Numbered from the stretch's first letter, positions 1 through 11,291 are shown. The stretch is 64,000 nucleotides of DNA from Cardinalis cardinalis (GCA_014549065.1 JACDOX010000172.1:108332-172331), one strand, 5' to 3'. The notes: generated by a model from the sequence alone, not told the origin. Numbers and translations: made by a program.

Positions 1-348
1 TTAGGATTTCTGAGAGCTGCAGTTCCAGCGACAAATGTAAACAATGATTATCTGCTGCTGTGGAATGCAAACAGGTGCATTTGTGATTGGCCCGTGTTCT
101 ATGTTTATGGTTGATGGGCCAATGAAGGAGAGCTCTCTGGGACAGAGCTCCATTGTTTTGTTTTCTTGTGCATTCTATTCTATTATATTCTTAGCTTAGC
201 AGCCTCTGGGAGAACCTTCTCTCCTTCTCCCTTCTCTTTCTAATATTATATAATATATACATATTATAAGATAATAAATCAAGCCTTCTGATGGAGTCAC
301 GGCTCTCGTCTCTCTCTCATCCTCGAAACCCTCCTGAACACTACCACA
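1..348 (+). mobile_element. Endogenous retrovirus LTR (passerine ERVL-like), left edge possibly cut by window
   Basis: A non-coding block with LTR architecture in plus orientation: a mixed 5' part (U3-like), an AT-rich stretch at 241-280, a polyadenylation signal AATAAA at 273-278, then a CT-rich R/U5-like part, ending in CA at 347-348. The right edge is sharp because CR1 sequence resumes at 349. The text resembles songbird ERVL-type LTRs from memory; the family name is not confirmed. The first bases look close to the family's 5' end, so only a few bases may be missing. No retroviral coding sequence follows, so it is a solo LTR or one LTR of a provirus whose rest lies left of the window. It is inserted into, or joined to, the CR1 copy described next. 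Confidence 0.7.
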
Positions 349-1242
349 TCCATACATCCAGGGTTACCCCATCCCAGATGCAGAATCCAGTGCTTTCCCC
401 TGTTGAACTTCATATGGCTGGTGATTGCCCAGACCCCTGATTTGTGGAGGTCTCCTCCCTGCCCTGGAGGGAGTCAACAGCTCCTCCCAGTTTTGTATCA
501 TCTGCGAACTTGCTCAGTATCCCTTCCAGTTCTGTGTCCAGGTCATTTATGAAGATGTTGAAGAGCAGAGGGCTGAGGATGGGGCCCTGTGGAACTCCAG
601 TAGTGACAGGTCCCCCCAGTCTGGTGTCACCCTGTTCACTGTAACCCTTAGTGCCTGACCCGTGACCCAGCTGCTCACCCACCCCATGATGTGTTTATCC
701 AGCTGTGGGCTGCACATTAGGTCCAGAAGGATCCTGAGAGAGACAGTATCAAAAACTTTACTGGCTTCCCTTGGTCAGCTGGGTAGGTTACCTAGTCGTG
801 GAAGGAAACCACATTGATAAGCAGGACTTCCCTCTCATGAGCTGTGCTGGCTGTGACTGATAACTGCGTTGTCTTTCAGGTGTTTTTCAGTACCTCCAGA
901 ATAAACTTCTCCATAACTTTACCAGGCACTGGAGTGAGACTGACAGGCCTGTCGTTTCCTGGGTCCTCCTTGCCTTCCTGAAAATCAGGTCAGTGTTCTC
1001 CAGCTTCCGATCATTTGGGACTTCTCTGGTTTTCCAAGACCACTCAAAAATCATTAAGAGAGATTTTTTAATTGCATGAGCCAGCTCTTTGAGGACTCTT
1101 GGATGAATTCCAACAGGCCTCATAGATTTGTAGGGATACAACTAGAGCAGGACATCCTGCACAATTTCAGGGTTGACTGGGACTTCATCATTCCTGCAGT
1201 TATGGTCCTCCATCTCAGGGCACTGAGACCCCCCTTGGTCTG
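349..1242 (-). mobile_element. CR1 LINE, ORF2 reverse-transcriptase segment (3' portion of a split copy)
   Basis: Read on the minus strand, this part encodes broken CR1 ORF2 reverse transcriptase. Around 887-1141 it has the stretch with KSMRPVGIHPRVLKELA, which matches the CR1 'HKSMGPDGIHPRVLRELA' region just before the palm. Around 410-682 it has TGVPQGPILSPLLFNIFIND and then the catalytic FADD box (497-508), which is intact. Frame changes between these blocks and a stop just upstream of 1141 show it is dead. The usual CR1 3' end is absent because the LTR ending at 348 cuts it. Its 5' continuation lies at 1876-2515, beyond the inserted LTR. CR1 is an autonomous non-LTR retrotransposon typical of birds and reptiles. 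Confidence 0.9.
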
Positions 1243-1875
1243 TGTCTTGGTTTAAAACACAGGTGTCTGCCAAGGAAGGCAGGAACCTTCTTGGAATGGA
1301 AAGATGATCCCCTCCCTCCAAATTATTATTATAATTTCAAAATTACGGGGCTTTGACATAAAAATATGGGAAAAGGAATAAAGGAATAAAGTTATTTACT
1401 TTATGTAAGAAGACAGAGCAAGCAACAACAACAAAGCAGTAACAGTAATTCCCATGCGTGCAGTGTGAATATTCTACCAAAGGCAGCTGCTGACGTTCCA
1501 GTAAACCAACAGCAAGGACCCTGTCTCTGGAAAGTGAGAGGAAGGGGAGGGCCCAGTCTTCCCCTGAAACACTCACACAGATGGTGAGCGTCTCCTGGGA
1601 ATGGCAGGTCCCAGTCAGCCAGCAGCTCCTGTAAGCAGCGGGCTCACGGACAGGCAGCAAGTAGAATTCTGCAGCAGCACCAAGCCCCTGAGCAGGAGCA
1701 GTCGAGCACCCAGAACCACAACCATCTCCTCACCAAGCCGAGCAAAGACTGCCTACCCCCAGCAGAGAACTGCCAAACCCCCGTTCCTTCCCTCCACAGA
1801 ACCATTTCAGCAGTGTATCACCATTTCTCTGGCAATAAATGGGAAGAAATTCCCTGAGAAACCTTACCCAGAACA
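1243..1875. mobile_element. Solo LTR of a passerine endogenous retrovirus, inserted in CR1
   Basis: The block begins TGTCTTGGTTT at 1243 and ends ACCCAGAACA at about 1875, whose complement begins TGTTCTGGGT. This gives imperfect TG...CA terminal inverted repeats, as expected of an LTR. The opening part (GTGTCTGCCAAGGAAGGCAGG and the following T/A-rich run near 1320-1345) resembles an abundant songbird LTR family from memory. CR1 ORF2 runs up to each side of the block: the NAFFAS part of the linker lies to the right (about 1885-1915) and the next CR1 codons lie to the left (1242 downward). Flanking bases GTCTG and GTCCA could be a decayed target duplication. Length is about 633 bp. Orientation is undecided. 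No internal viral genes are present. Confidence 0.75.
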
Positions 1876-2515
1876 GTCCATCTGTGTTGAAGACAGGAGG
1901 CAAAGAATGCATTACATACCCTTGCATTGTCCATGCCTCTGTGAGGTGACCATCCTCATCCTGCAATGGGCTGATGCTATTTTATACTGCTTGTTGCCAC
2001 TAATATATTTGAAAAAAACTCTTTTTACTGTTCCCCGCAGTTTTGGCAGCTTCAACTCCAGCTGAGTTTTGGCCACATGAATTTTCTCCCTGCAGTGGCA
2101 AGCAGCACCTCCCTGTTCTTCCAATGTCACTTGACCTTGCTTCCACTGGGCATACATCTTCCTTTTTTGCCTTATTTCCAAGAGAACGTTCTTGTTTAGC
2201 CAGGCTGGTTTTCTGCCTCTCCAGCTTGATCGGTGACTGTTGGGAATGGCTCTTAAAAGAGGCAATGTTTAAGAAATGGCCAGTACTGATGGATGTCAAC
2301 ACTTCAAAAACGTTTTCCCCCGGGACCTGATTGCTAATTGCCTGGGCAGCCTGAAGTCTGTTCTCCTCATGTCCAGAGCTGAGCGTTTGCTGGCACTCTT
2401 TGTCCTATCAACAGAGATTTTAAACTTAATCACTTTGTGGTGTCTGTGGCCAAGGTGTTTGCCAGTCTTCACTTCGCTTATGAGATCCACTCTCTTGACA
2501 AGCAGTATGTCAAGG
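1876..2515 (-). mobile_element. CR1 LINE, ORF2 endonuclease/RT linker segment (5' portion of a split copy)
   Basis: The minus-strand translation follows CR1 ORF2 upstream of the reverse-transcriptase core. About 2296-2505 carries a decayed end of the endonuclease domain, with LLVKRVDLISEVKTGKHLGH and an H-K-V-I-K-F motif in place of CR1 D-H-E-M-I-E-F, followed by D-M-R-R-T-D-F-R. About 1990-2250 carries the linker with A-W-L-N-K and later K-M-Y-A-Q-W-K-Q-G-Q and A-K-T-Q-L-E-L. Frame shifts occur near 2230-2300. The similarity fades near 2515-2545, so the copy is 5'-truncated there, which is normal for CR1. It is contiguous in CR1 terms with 349-1242 once the LTR at 1243-1875 is skipped. Confidence 0.88.
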
Positions 2516-4316
2516 AATAAAGAGAACTACTGAATAAGGTGATATTTTTGAACTAGTTTCCTCTTCCAAGCATATGTATTCTTAAGAGGGCAGTGGACAT
2601 AAGGAAATGCAGGTTTAGTTCCAGTCAGCCTCAACTACATAATTCTGGCGTTTAAGGAATTGTTAGCATTATTATGCTGTGGTTTTCCAAGCAGTGGAGG
2701 TGCATTATCTTTATGTGGGAAAGGTCTGCCTTTCCTCTAAAAGGAAGCAGGACAACAATAATGCATAAAAGACTAATTTTTCTTTTTTGTTTTTATTCCT
2801 TTTAAAATATGCATTTTCCAGTGTTACAGGCTGTCCAGTGTTAGAAATATATTGTATTATCTTTTCACATGCATCAAGTTATTTGTATTTAGGCAAGTTT
2901 AAAAAGCCCCTTGAGTATATGAGGAATGTAGGAAGATGTAAATATTTCTGAAATGGGGAAGATAGGAAAGTGGAGAGTCTTAAGCCAAAAGCTTTAAGAT
3001 TGTCTTTCTAATGTTGGGTCACTAGATATGTGGATTAGAGGATTATTTGGAAAGAAACAATGAGGTTTTGTCTGAACATATTGATGTATATTGCTGTTTA
3101 TAGTTCCCAAGAAAGCGTGTAGGGAGTTTGGTTGCCAAAATTGGAGATGCAAGTTGTTCCACACTATACTGATGTATGTTTGATAAATGTGCTAGTACAT
3201 TTGCCCTTAGTCTGGAGAAAATAGTTTTTTTTCTTTAATGTTTCCTTTGCTGCAGGTAACAGTGAGCCAACATTACAAATAAACTCCGAGTAGTTAAAGG
3301 CTTCTGTGTGGCACAGGCAAAATTGAATTTTACTTCCCTGTAGGTGAAAGCAAGATAACTCTTTGTGGGCAGACAAGTGTGGTTTTGTAGTAGTGTTAGA
3401 CCTGATGGTGGGGATGATGGTGCAGGTAGGTGAAGAAATTTGGGAGGGGTCAGTGGGAGTTAGGAGAAGGGGGCTCAGAGGAGTGTCTGGCAATTCTGGG
3501 GAGCTGTTCAGAGGCAAGGAGGGATGAGTGGCATATCATATATATATTTTTTTTAGGAATATGGGCAAAACGGCACACTTATATCTGGGAGGGATGGGAG
3601 ACCTCTGAGGCCCTGAGGTGACAGGTATTTGGGCAGTAAAAAGGATGTAAAGTTGTCACATTTCCCACTGGTTAGCAAGGTTGAACATGGATATGGCCAG
3701 TGCAGGCAGCTGGATGATGGAGAAAACAAGGGTGCAACAAGCAGCCTTTTGTCTGGGATGAGCCTCCTTCATAAGCACATTTTCCTTTGATCCCACATGC
3801 TGCTGTGCTTTATGACTTCAGATGTTGCACTGGTTTCTTTGCCTAGATGCTGCTTTATATCTCTGTGACCCTTTTATGCCTTCTGAGTAACTGCAGTAGT
3901 AGCAAGAGCAGGTGAAGGGAGGAGCCAGCATTACTGAAGCTCCTTTGGAGCACCTTATCCTCAGGACTTGATGTTATTTGCCTTTCTTGGTGCTTGGCTG
4001 CCTCTTGGTGCTTGGATGGAGCCAGGTACCAAAAAGGAGTTGCTGCTTTGGCCAGGGCTACCCAATTTAAAGAAAATTTACTCACTCTATCTTTCTCTTG
4101 TCTTTCTCAAGTTTGTGATTTCAAGCTATAGCCTAGATGTTAAAGCTGTTGCTGAGTTTGTTATCCTACCAATATACTGGAGCTCAGAAAAAGTGGGTAA
4201 GTTTATTTTTCATATTTTAATAATTGAAAAGATGCCCCAAAACGAAATTTATACTGCTCCAAACAGACTTTTCTTTGTAGTAATCCCAAAGGCTGTGCTT
4301 CAGAAGAAGAGTGCTT
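2516..4316. other. Anonymous AT-rich sequence
   Basis: I see no recognisable gene or repeat here. An open frame of 117 codons on the minus strand (3164-3517) and one of 155 codons on the plus strand starting at 3968 have no recognisable domain, and the second includes an ambiguous base at 4354. A short AT run at 3538-3556 is simple sequence. Confidence 0.5.
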
Positions 4317-4404
4317 ACAAAATCTTGAATATAGAAGTACGCCAGGTACAAATNTTGAATGCACAAAATCTTAAATATACATCTATTCAAAATCTCAAAT
4401 ATGC
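4317..4404 (+). repeat. Cluster of four degenerate ACAAAATCTTRAATAT-like copies
   Basis: Similar 15-18 base units start at 4317, 4348, 4363 and 4387: ACAAAATCTTGAATATA, ACAAATNTTGAATGC, ACAAAATCTTAAATATAC and TCAAAATCTCAAATATGC. Spacing is irregular (31, 15 and 24 bases). The ambiguous base at 4354 lies in the second copy, which may reflect alignment trouble in the assembly. An additional 9-base inverted pair (ATATACATC at about 4375, GATGTATAT at about 4413) flanks the last unit. Confidence 0.6.
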
Positions 4405-5070
4405 TATCTTGGATGTATATCTGGAAGTTATCTGAAACACAGTCATATTCTGATATCCCTTATGCATGTTGTGTTGTAATCTACAACAGTTCAATAAATA
4501 ATAATTACTATTTATTAATCAAGAAGGCTTCAACAAGAAAATGGAGTAGTTCTGTAGTACATAGTATTTCCCTGGAATTTCAATAGTTTTCGTAATGATA
4601 ACAAACGGACATGGACCGCAAATTACTGGCACCTTTTCCCTTTCTTTGTCTGTGCCGGATCTGGCCATGTTTCTGGGAGCATGTGTGTCTCTCTGTGTGA
4701 CTGTGTGTTTGGGATCATGCAAAGGTATGTTGACGATGGCAGCTAGTTGCTGCCAGACCACAAGAGGGACCCAAAGACATGCATTGCTGCCTGGTATCCC
4801 TTGAAAACTGGAAGGGTCGTTAGCTTCCAGCTTGGGTTTTCAGAAAAAGTAGCTTATTTTCTTTTAATTTTAGCTTTCAGGAATTTTACTATGACTCACC
4901 TTTCTGAAGGAAAGTCTGAGAAAGGCTATAGAAAAAAGGCTGCTAGAGATAACAGATGACTTTAAGCCATTTTGTCATGGCTGCCAAGTGCGCTGGGGAA
5001 GGCAGTGTAGCATCTGGACTGATAGTGATAAATCGTCTGAAGACGTTAGAAGAAAGGGATCTTCACTCAT
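4405..5070. other. Anonymous sequence
   Basis: No gene or known repeat recognised. Short open frames (69-80 codons) on both strands show no protein family. A GT-rich part at about 4680-4712 (TGTGTGTCTCTCTGTGTGAC) is weakly simple sequence. Confidence 0.45.
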
Positions 5071-5093
5071 GTATTATACTGCAGGTATAATAC
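5071..5093. repeat. Perfect 9-bp inverted repeat
   Basis: GTATTATAC (5071-5079) and GTATAATAC (5085-5093) are exact reverse complements around a 5-base spacer TGCAG. It is the first of several foldbacks within 260 bases. No function is known. Confidence 0.85.
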
Positions 5094-5122
5094 TAAAAAA
5101 ATTAGCATCTGGATTTTTCCCT

Positions 5123-5158
5123 TTATTAGTATTTTGAACATTATTAATATTTTGAACA
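5123..5158 (+). repeat. 18-bp tandem duplication, two copies
   Basis: TTATTAGTATTTTGAACA (5123-5140) is followed directly by TTATTAATATTTTGAACA (5141-5158), which differs at one base. It looks like a recent replication-slippage duplication. Confidence 0.9.
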
Positions 5159-5237
5159 TTCAGCCAAGCAAACAACTGCAGATGATGAGATCTTTCCATA
5201 ATTAGAGGAAAAACTTACCAAAAGTAAAGTAGCTCCA

Positions 5238-5299
5238 AAAATATGATAAATTTGAGGCATTCTGCTTTGCTGCAAAAAGTCTCAAATTTATGATATTTT
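5238..5299. repeat. Long imperfect hairpin: 28-position stem, 6-base loop
   Basis: Bases 5238-5265 pair with 5272-5299 in one register without bulges: 24 Watson-Crick pairs, one G-T (G-U in RNA) pair at 5257/5280, and mismatches at 5245/5292, 5259/5278 and 5262/5275. The loop is 5266-5271. The outer 19 positions contain only one mismatch. This is far beyond chance for a window of this size. The size and small loop are compatible with a pre-miRNA-like transcript, but could also be the remains of a foldback transposon or an inverted duplication. No promoter or conserved miRNA seed was recognised, so it is annotated only as a structure. Confidence 0.85.
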
Positions 5300-5326
5300 A
5301 CTGCTGCAGCTTTGCTGCTGCAGTAA
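5298..5326. repeat. Second hairpin, 13-bp arms with one mismatch, 3-base loop
   Basis: TTACTGCTGCAGC (5298-5310) pairs with GCTGCTGCAGTAA (5314-5326) with a single T/T mismatch (5305/5319) and loop TTT. It abuts the larger hairpin, sharing two bases with it. Confidence 0.85.
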
Positions 5327-8300
5327 CCCACTGTTCCTCCAAAAGACGAATGTAAATTGTACAGTGCACGTGCAAACAGGGCGTATCTTTTGTAGCAGTA
5401 GAAAACATCTTTGATATGGGCTGGTTTGGTCTGGAAAGAGCAGTGTTACCTGGATTTAGTTGCCTCAGTGGACTCATCAAGCAGTCTTGAGAAATGTCTT
5501 CCTCTGTGAAGAGATTTGATCCCTTCTTCACTGGGACTGCTACCCTTCACTTTCTCCCTGTGGGCAGGAGACATGAGGCAAGGCTGGCTCTCAGTACTCA
5601 TACACCCTATTCTTTTCAAGGTAAATAATACCCATGTTTTACTGTGTACAAGAATAATTTCCAACACAAGGGTGGGGGAGTGACTAGTGATTATTTTATT
5701 GCAGTGACAGCTCTTTATTCTTCAACTAAAAAATTAGTGCTATTGAGTGGTGATGTGGTAATCTAGCATCATTGACAATGACAGAATATTGTTAGACCAT
5801 GTTGTACCCATCTGGGTAGTACCCTCAGTCTTAGATCAAGCTGAATCACTGTCATTAACAAGCTCTACTGATGTGTTCTTGGAGGAGGTAATACAAAGTT
5901 ATCCATGATTTACTGTTAGGGCAGTTGGGCCAATGGAATGTTTTCCTTGGGGTCAGGGAGTGAGTCAAGAGCATGACTGACAGCAGTGTCCTTCTTGGCC
6001 AAGGAGGTGATTAAGTGGTCTTCTCTACAACCTCTCTCTTCTCCTTCTGCTGTCAGCCTCCAGATCACCTTGCTAGGCTGAGCGGTGCTACAGAACATAC
6101 AGGCTTCAGATATGCCCCCACCCACTGTAGAAGTACTGCAATGGCTTTTCTCTGTCTTCTGCTCAGGACAGGCCATGCCAAATTCTGACCAACAAGAAGT
6201 GGCTGCAAGAAGTCAATTTGTATTTTCACCTCTGTGCTGTATGAAGGGAACATACAGTATGAAGTGTAATGATAGACTGACATGAAAGGCTGTTCCCTTC
6301 CCTCTCTGCTTTTTCTGGCAGCAGCTGAACATGCAGTGACAACACACCTTCCATTACTAATATTTTGAAACCTAGAACAGGAGAGTGCCTCAAACCGCAG
6401 CCTTATAACGTAATGAAGAATACACACAGCTGCAGTAACAACCACATAATTATTTAATTAGTTTTTGACAGCTTCAAATTGCATAGGCAAAGGAATGCAT
6501 GAACCACGCATGGAAACCTGCCAGCAAAGGTTTTACACGTACGCAGATGGTTTTAGCTATTGTAAGCGCAAAGCCAGGTTGCTGCACTTTTATTGCAAAG
6601 CCTAATAGCACATCATGCTCTGCAGAAGTTATATCAGGGGAATAAAAATGGCATATGTAATTATTTCTTCTCCTTTATGTCATAGTATTACTTTTCTTGT
6701 ATATAACTTCCCATAAGTGAACCTTGTGAGACCGAAGATGGGAATATTTTAGCATTAATTTAAGTAATCTGTAAAGTAACAGCTTCTTTGGGCTTTTGGA
6801 ATAAGTAATTATGATACCACTAATTAACATTACATATAAATTTTTATTTTAAGATCCTATTATAGAGATGAATTAATTATTATCTCTGTTGAGAAATTAA
6901 GTATTTGTGTTTTTATTGTGAAAAAAGAAAGACAGACTCACAGAAGTGGAACAGTTTGTCAGAAGCCATGGTGTGATTCAGGGACAAAAGAGATGACAAA
7001 TTAAGAATTTCCTCAGTTTTCATTTGACTCTGCAGAGAACTAGGGCAAGAAATTTCAATATATAAATGTGGGTAAAATAATTGTCTGCAACAAAATGTAT
7101 GAAGAGGGCACTAACATTAGTAGAAATCTGTCTTTGGCAAATTGATTATTCCAAAGGGGAAGATAATAATTTGGAAGTGAAGCAAAGAATAATGTACTGT
7201 AAATATTTGCTCTTTGGCTGCTGCAAAAGCTAACACCCATCTCCCAAGTCACTCAAAGTGTTTATAATTTCCATGTGTCACAGGCTCCATGATTTTATAT
7301 TAGAGGGGAAGTGATTTCTCCTGAATGCACCTAATTAAGGCTAACAGCTAAAATAAAACATGAATTAATTCAAAACTTCACTCTCCACTCTAAACGAACA
7401 CAAACATTGTCTGAGGTTTAAAAAGTTAAGTCCCCTTTTTTTCCACATAATTGAAGTTTTCATATTTTCCAGCCTTTGCTTTTTATGGTTCTGGCTGGGA
7501 TAGGAAATACTAAAAGCCCACAAGAAAAGGCTATTCCCATAGAGCTGTGTAAGATATTCACAACAAAAACCTAAACCATGCGGAACACATGTGGTTTCAA
7601 GTTTCACAAGAAAGTCAAAACCCAGACTCTGTTTGTTGAAGTCTGTAACACGTTTTAAATGAAACTGGGCTTGTTTTCAAGAAAATCTGGTCAGATTCCT
7701 GGTTTTGAGTTGAAACCATCTGAAATTTGGCGTTTGGCAAGTTCTCGGGAGAAGTCTTGAGGCCTGATCTTGCTGATGCTTCAAGGGGGACTTGCTGTGG
7801 ATGGGACATGAGTGTAGGGGATGTCAGGTCTCAGCTAGGCGAGTGGGGCAAGGGCACTGTCAGGGGCTTTGGGGCTGAGGAAACAAGCACAGTATAGGTG
7901 GGTCTCCTGAGGTAGTGAGCTGTAGTCAAGAATGGTTGTGAGAAAGTCATGTGGCTCACATCCAGGGCAGGAGATCCTGGAGATATCCTGCACACCCCTC
8001 AAAGGACACTTTGCTGTGCCTTCTCATGTACTCCCAGAATAGAGATTAGGGGACCCTGAATACTTTGAGACTGTGTTCATCACTACGCTGCATTTTGTTG
8101 GATTTATGTGGATATCACTGCATCCACATCAAAAACACATCTTTATTTTACTTACAGAAATCTCTCTGACTAAGCAAATGAAAGACTGTGAAGAAATACT
8201 TGGCACCTATGATGAAACTATGCACTTTTTAAAGAGCTCTGTATAGGAATGAGTCAATAGTTGATGCTGCAGCGTCAGTCTCTAAGATGTTATCAAGGTA

Positions 8301-9532
8301 AAAGTTATGAGATAAATTCTGGTATTGCAAGGATAGATATCAGGGCAGAAATTTTTCTTGTGCATTCCTAGAAATATCTTTATCTGATATAATACTACTG
8401 TAAATTATTGAAACTGTCAGACGTTTAAATCATGTTAAATAATGTTAAAACCTTACCTTTAGCTTTCTCTCCTGCTATCACTTTTAAAATTTCTGTCCCT
8501 GCGAGAAATGAAAATAGGCTAGGAAAGTTATAGTCAATGTTTTAACAATATGATTAAAATGCAATATTATCTATACAGACAAGTTTATTTCTTGATCTCA
8601 TAAACAGATATTGTGCACAGCTACCATTCTCCCACATATATTGCTCTGTATGGGAATATTTAACTGTGAAAATAAAAGCTGTTTTGTGCTGAGGCCAAAA
8701 TGTAAGCAAGAACAGAGCAGATGGTTTATGAGTACATGGAAAAACAGCATATGTCTGTGAATTAGGAAAGAGCTCTTTATCAGACTAATGAGTATAGAGT
8801 ATAGTTTTCCTGTTTTCCCTAATGGTAATTTATATGTGCAGTTCTGTGAATCCAGCACTGTGAGGACAATAGTTATGCTCACAAATGAAATATGGCTCGT
8901 TAAAGCTCCAGTTCTTCCATCCACACTCACTTTGATTAAGCACAGGTCAATCCTGTGTGAGATAATTATTTATTACCCTGTCACTACTTCTTCTTTTTTT
9001 TCCCCAGATGTCTGTGTTTTGGCTTTATATAACATGATGAAGTCCCTTTCCCTAACAAGTCTTTTAATACACTGTAGTTCTGCTCTGAATCTTAACAAAT
9101 GTCCACAGTGTGCAATTTTTCATAATTCATGCCTGTGGTTGTTCCTCTTAATAAGAATACCAAAGGAAGTAGGCACTGTCATCCACTAACCTAATTCCCC
9201 AAGACCCAGTTGCCCTTACATTCATCTTGTCCAGAACTAGCTGAAAATCCCCCAGATGACTGGGTTTTCATCGCTCCCCTAAGGGGCAACAAGTGCCTTT
9301 GTGGTTTTTGTCATGATGCTCTTCTCTTGTTCAGAAAGAAACTTGTGGGAAACACTCCCCAAACAGACTTGTTTTCTTTAAAACCATCTTTTTCTGTAGT
9401 TCCTCCAAGAAGCAGACAGCAGTTGAGCTTTGGGATATGGAGACTACTAGTGAGATTTTGCTGCTCTGCACATACGGACTGTCTGCATCTGCTTCTAACC
9501 TGTTTGCTTGGCTGCAAACTCAGAGGCTGCTT
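5327..9532. other. Anonymous AT-rich sequence
   Basis: No gene or repeat was recognised over this 4.2-kb stretch. Open frames are at most 126-133 codons (6065-6445 minus, 8788-9189 plus) and lack domains. The only structure noted is a small 8-bp inverted pair, ATGTGGAT/ATCCACAT, at 8106-8129. Parts near 6640-6900 are strongly AT-rich. Confidence 0.45.
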
Positions 9533-9550
9533 TTCCCACTGCAGTGGGAA
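9533..9550. repeat. 18-bp perfect palindrome
   Basis: TTCCCACTGCAGTGGGAA reads identically on both strands, with a PstI-like CTGCAG centre. Such a site could bind a dimeric factor, but it may also be chance. No adjacent gene supports a function. Confidence 0.85.
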
Positions 9551-11291
9551 GTGAAGGAGCATCTGCTGGCTCATGGAAGTTTGCTCCCCTGTCTTGCTTG
9601 TCTTCACGCTGCCCAGGCCCATGGGGTTGGTTCTGTACTTGGCATGCATCAGGTACACATTTGGTTATGCCATCCTTTATCAGGGTCTCAGATACAATGT
9701 GAGCAAAGAGCTGCACGGGTGTCCTGGGGCTTTAACAGGATGGAGGTGACTGGTGGGAATGAAAGTTGCAAATTATTTTCTGCTACTAGTGACAGTAGCC
9801 TGAGAAAATTGAGCAGTGTTAAAACTCCTTCTGTTTAGAGGACAGTAATCATCTTACATGTCTTTAGGAACAGAAGCAGAAAATATAAGAGAGTCCAATT
9901 CACCATGGCAGAATGGAAATGGAAAAATCCATCTATTTTGTAATCAAAATATATTTCATACTTTTGCTGCAATATTTGTCAACATAACTACAACAAATAG
10001 AGGAGAGTAATTCAACCAATGATTGCAAAAACCCAGAAGGTTTTAAAAATGATGTTAATTTGTAATGATTGCATTGCAGAATGGCAGTTTTTATCTTCGG
10101 AAGCTTTCTTACTCAATTCTAAGGCTCATTTATGCCAAATTGCTAGTATTTAACAATAAGATCAGTAGACCTTAAAAACAGAGAGAAAAAGAAAGAAAGC
10201 AGAAGCTGCTATGGATACTGCCAAACCACTTCTCAGCTTTGTAAAATGAAGCACATGAGAAAAATCAGCATAAATTGATTTTCAAATTTTTTAAAATTTT
10301 TTTTTGCAGTTTCCACCCCAATATTCTTATGGAAATTTGATAAGCCATGAGAAAATATTATAATAAATTCTCTTTCAAAAGGAGATTTACAAGTACTTTG
10401 CTGCTTATTTGTGCAACACATTTTTTGTATTTCTTAATGCTGTATCAAAGGTCCTGGCACAGCATTGGCACTCTTTCTTTCAGGAATTCTGTTTCTGTCT
10501 CTTTTCCTCAGGTTGACTGGCTCCTTACTTGACAAACATCTTCACTCATTTCAGCACCTTTTGGAATTAAACATAGTACAGTCTAAGCATTAACAATTAG
10601 TGCTTATTATCTTGCCTGTTTTTCCCCAACACAAAAGAAATATTACTATTTCACAGACATTTCCAGTGGTAATTATTTTGTGGACTTCCACATTTAATGT
10701 CACTCCCTTCTTGAAAGCTATATGCAGTTCTTACTTTGGATTACAGCTAAACAACAGATTTTGATTGAAAGAATGGCTGTGACCCAATCGTTAACTGCCA
10801 TACATGTCAATTTGAAATGATGGAAATAATTGCCACTGACAGTTTTACTTTGTAGAAACCTATTTTTCTCCCTTCAGAATCTTTTTTATCTTGGTTTACT
10901 GGAAAAAGTGAACAAACACAAGGAAATGCTTTCAAAATTATCAGCTTCTAAAGAACACCAGTAATCACTTTGCATAATCCACATCTGGGCTCAATCCAGT
11001 TTTCCTTAATTAGCTGCAAATGCCACGTCTGCTTCTATGTCTGAATTTTTCACTGCATCTACCTATTTAAGTGTAAAATGAATTAGGTTTTCAAGTTCAA
11101 GAATATTACTTAGGTAGTTAAGTGGATTTAGACACAATGGCATTTCTTGTACTAAAAATAGTATAAATGTGGCTGCTTTTCAGATTTTTAGAACTAGGGC
11201 ACTTCTGGTTTTTGAGGATCACACTGGCTACTTACTCTAGCAAACAGGTACTTAACAGGTATTATTTAACCAGTAAATCAAACAAAGACAC
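9551..11291. other. Anonymous AT-rich sequence
   Basis: I recognise nothing in this stretch. The open frame of 133 codons at 9437-9838 plus has no recognisable domain. Short A/T-rich runs occur at 10290-10310. Confidence 0.4.

Noticed and set aside
271..280. AATAAA as the polyadenylation signal of a host gene
   Set aside because: It sits at the expected place inside an LTR and no host exon precedes it.
1601..2065. 154-codon plus-strand open frame
   Set aside because: It spans the LTR/CR1 junction; the CR1 coding sense is on the opposite strand.
3968..4435. 155-codon open frame with hydrophobic start
   Set aside because: No domain, crosses an ambiguous base and a degenerate repeat cluster, no gene context.
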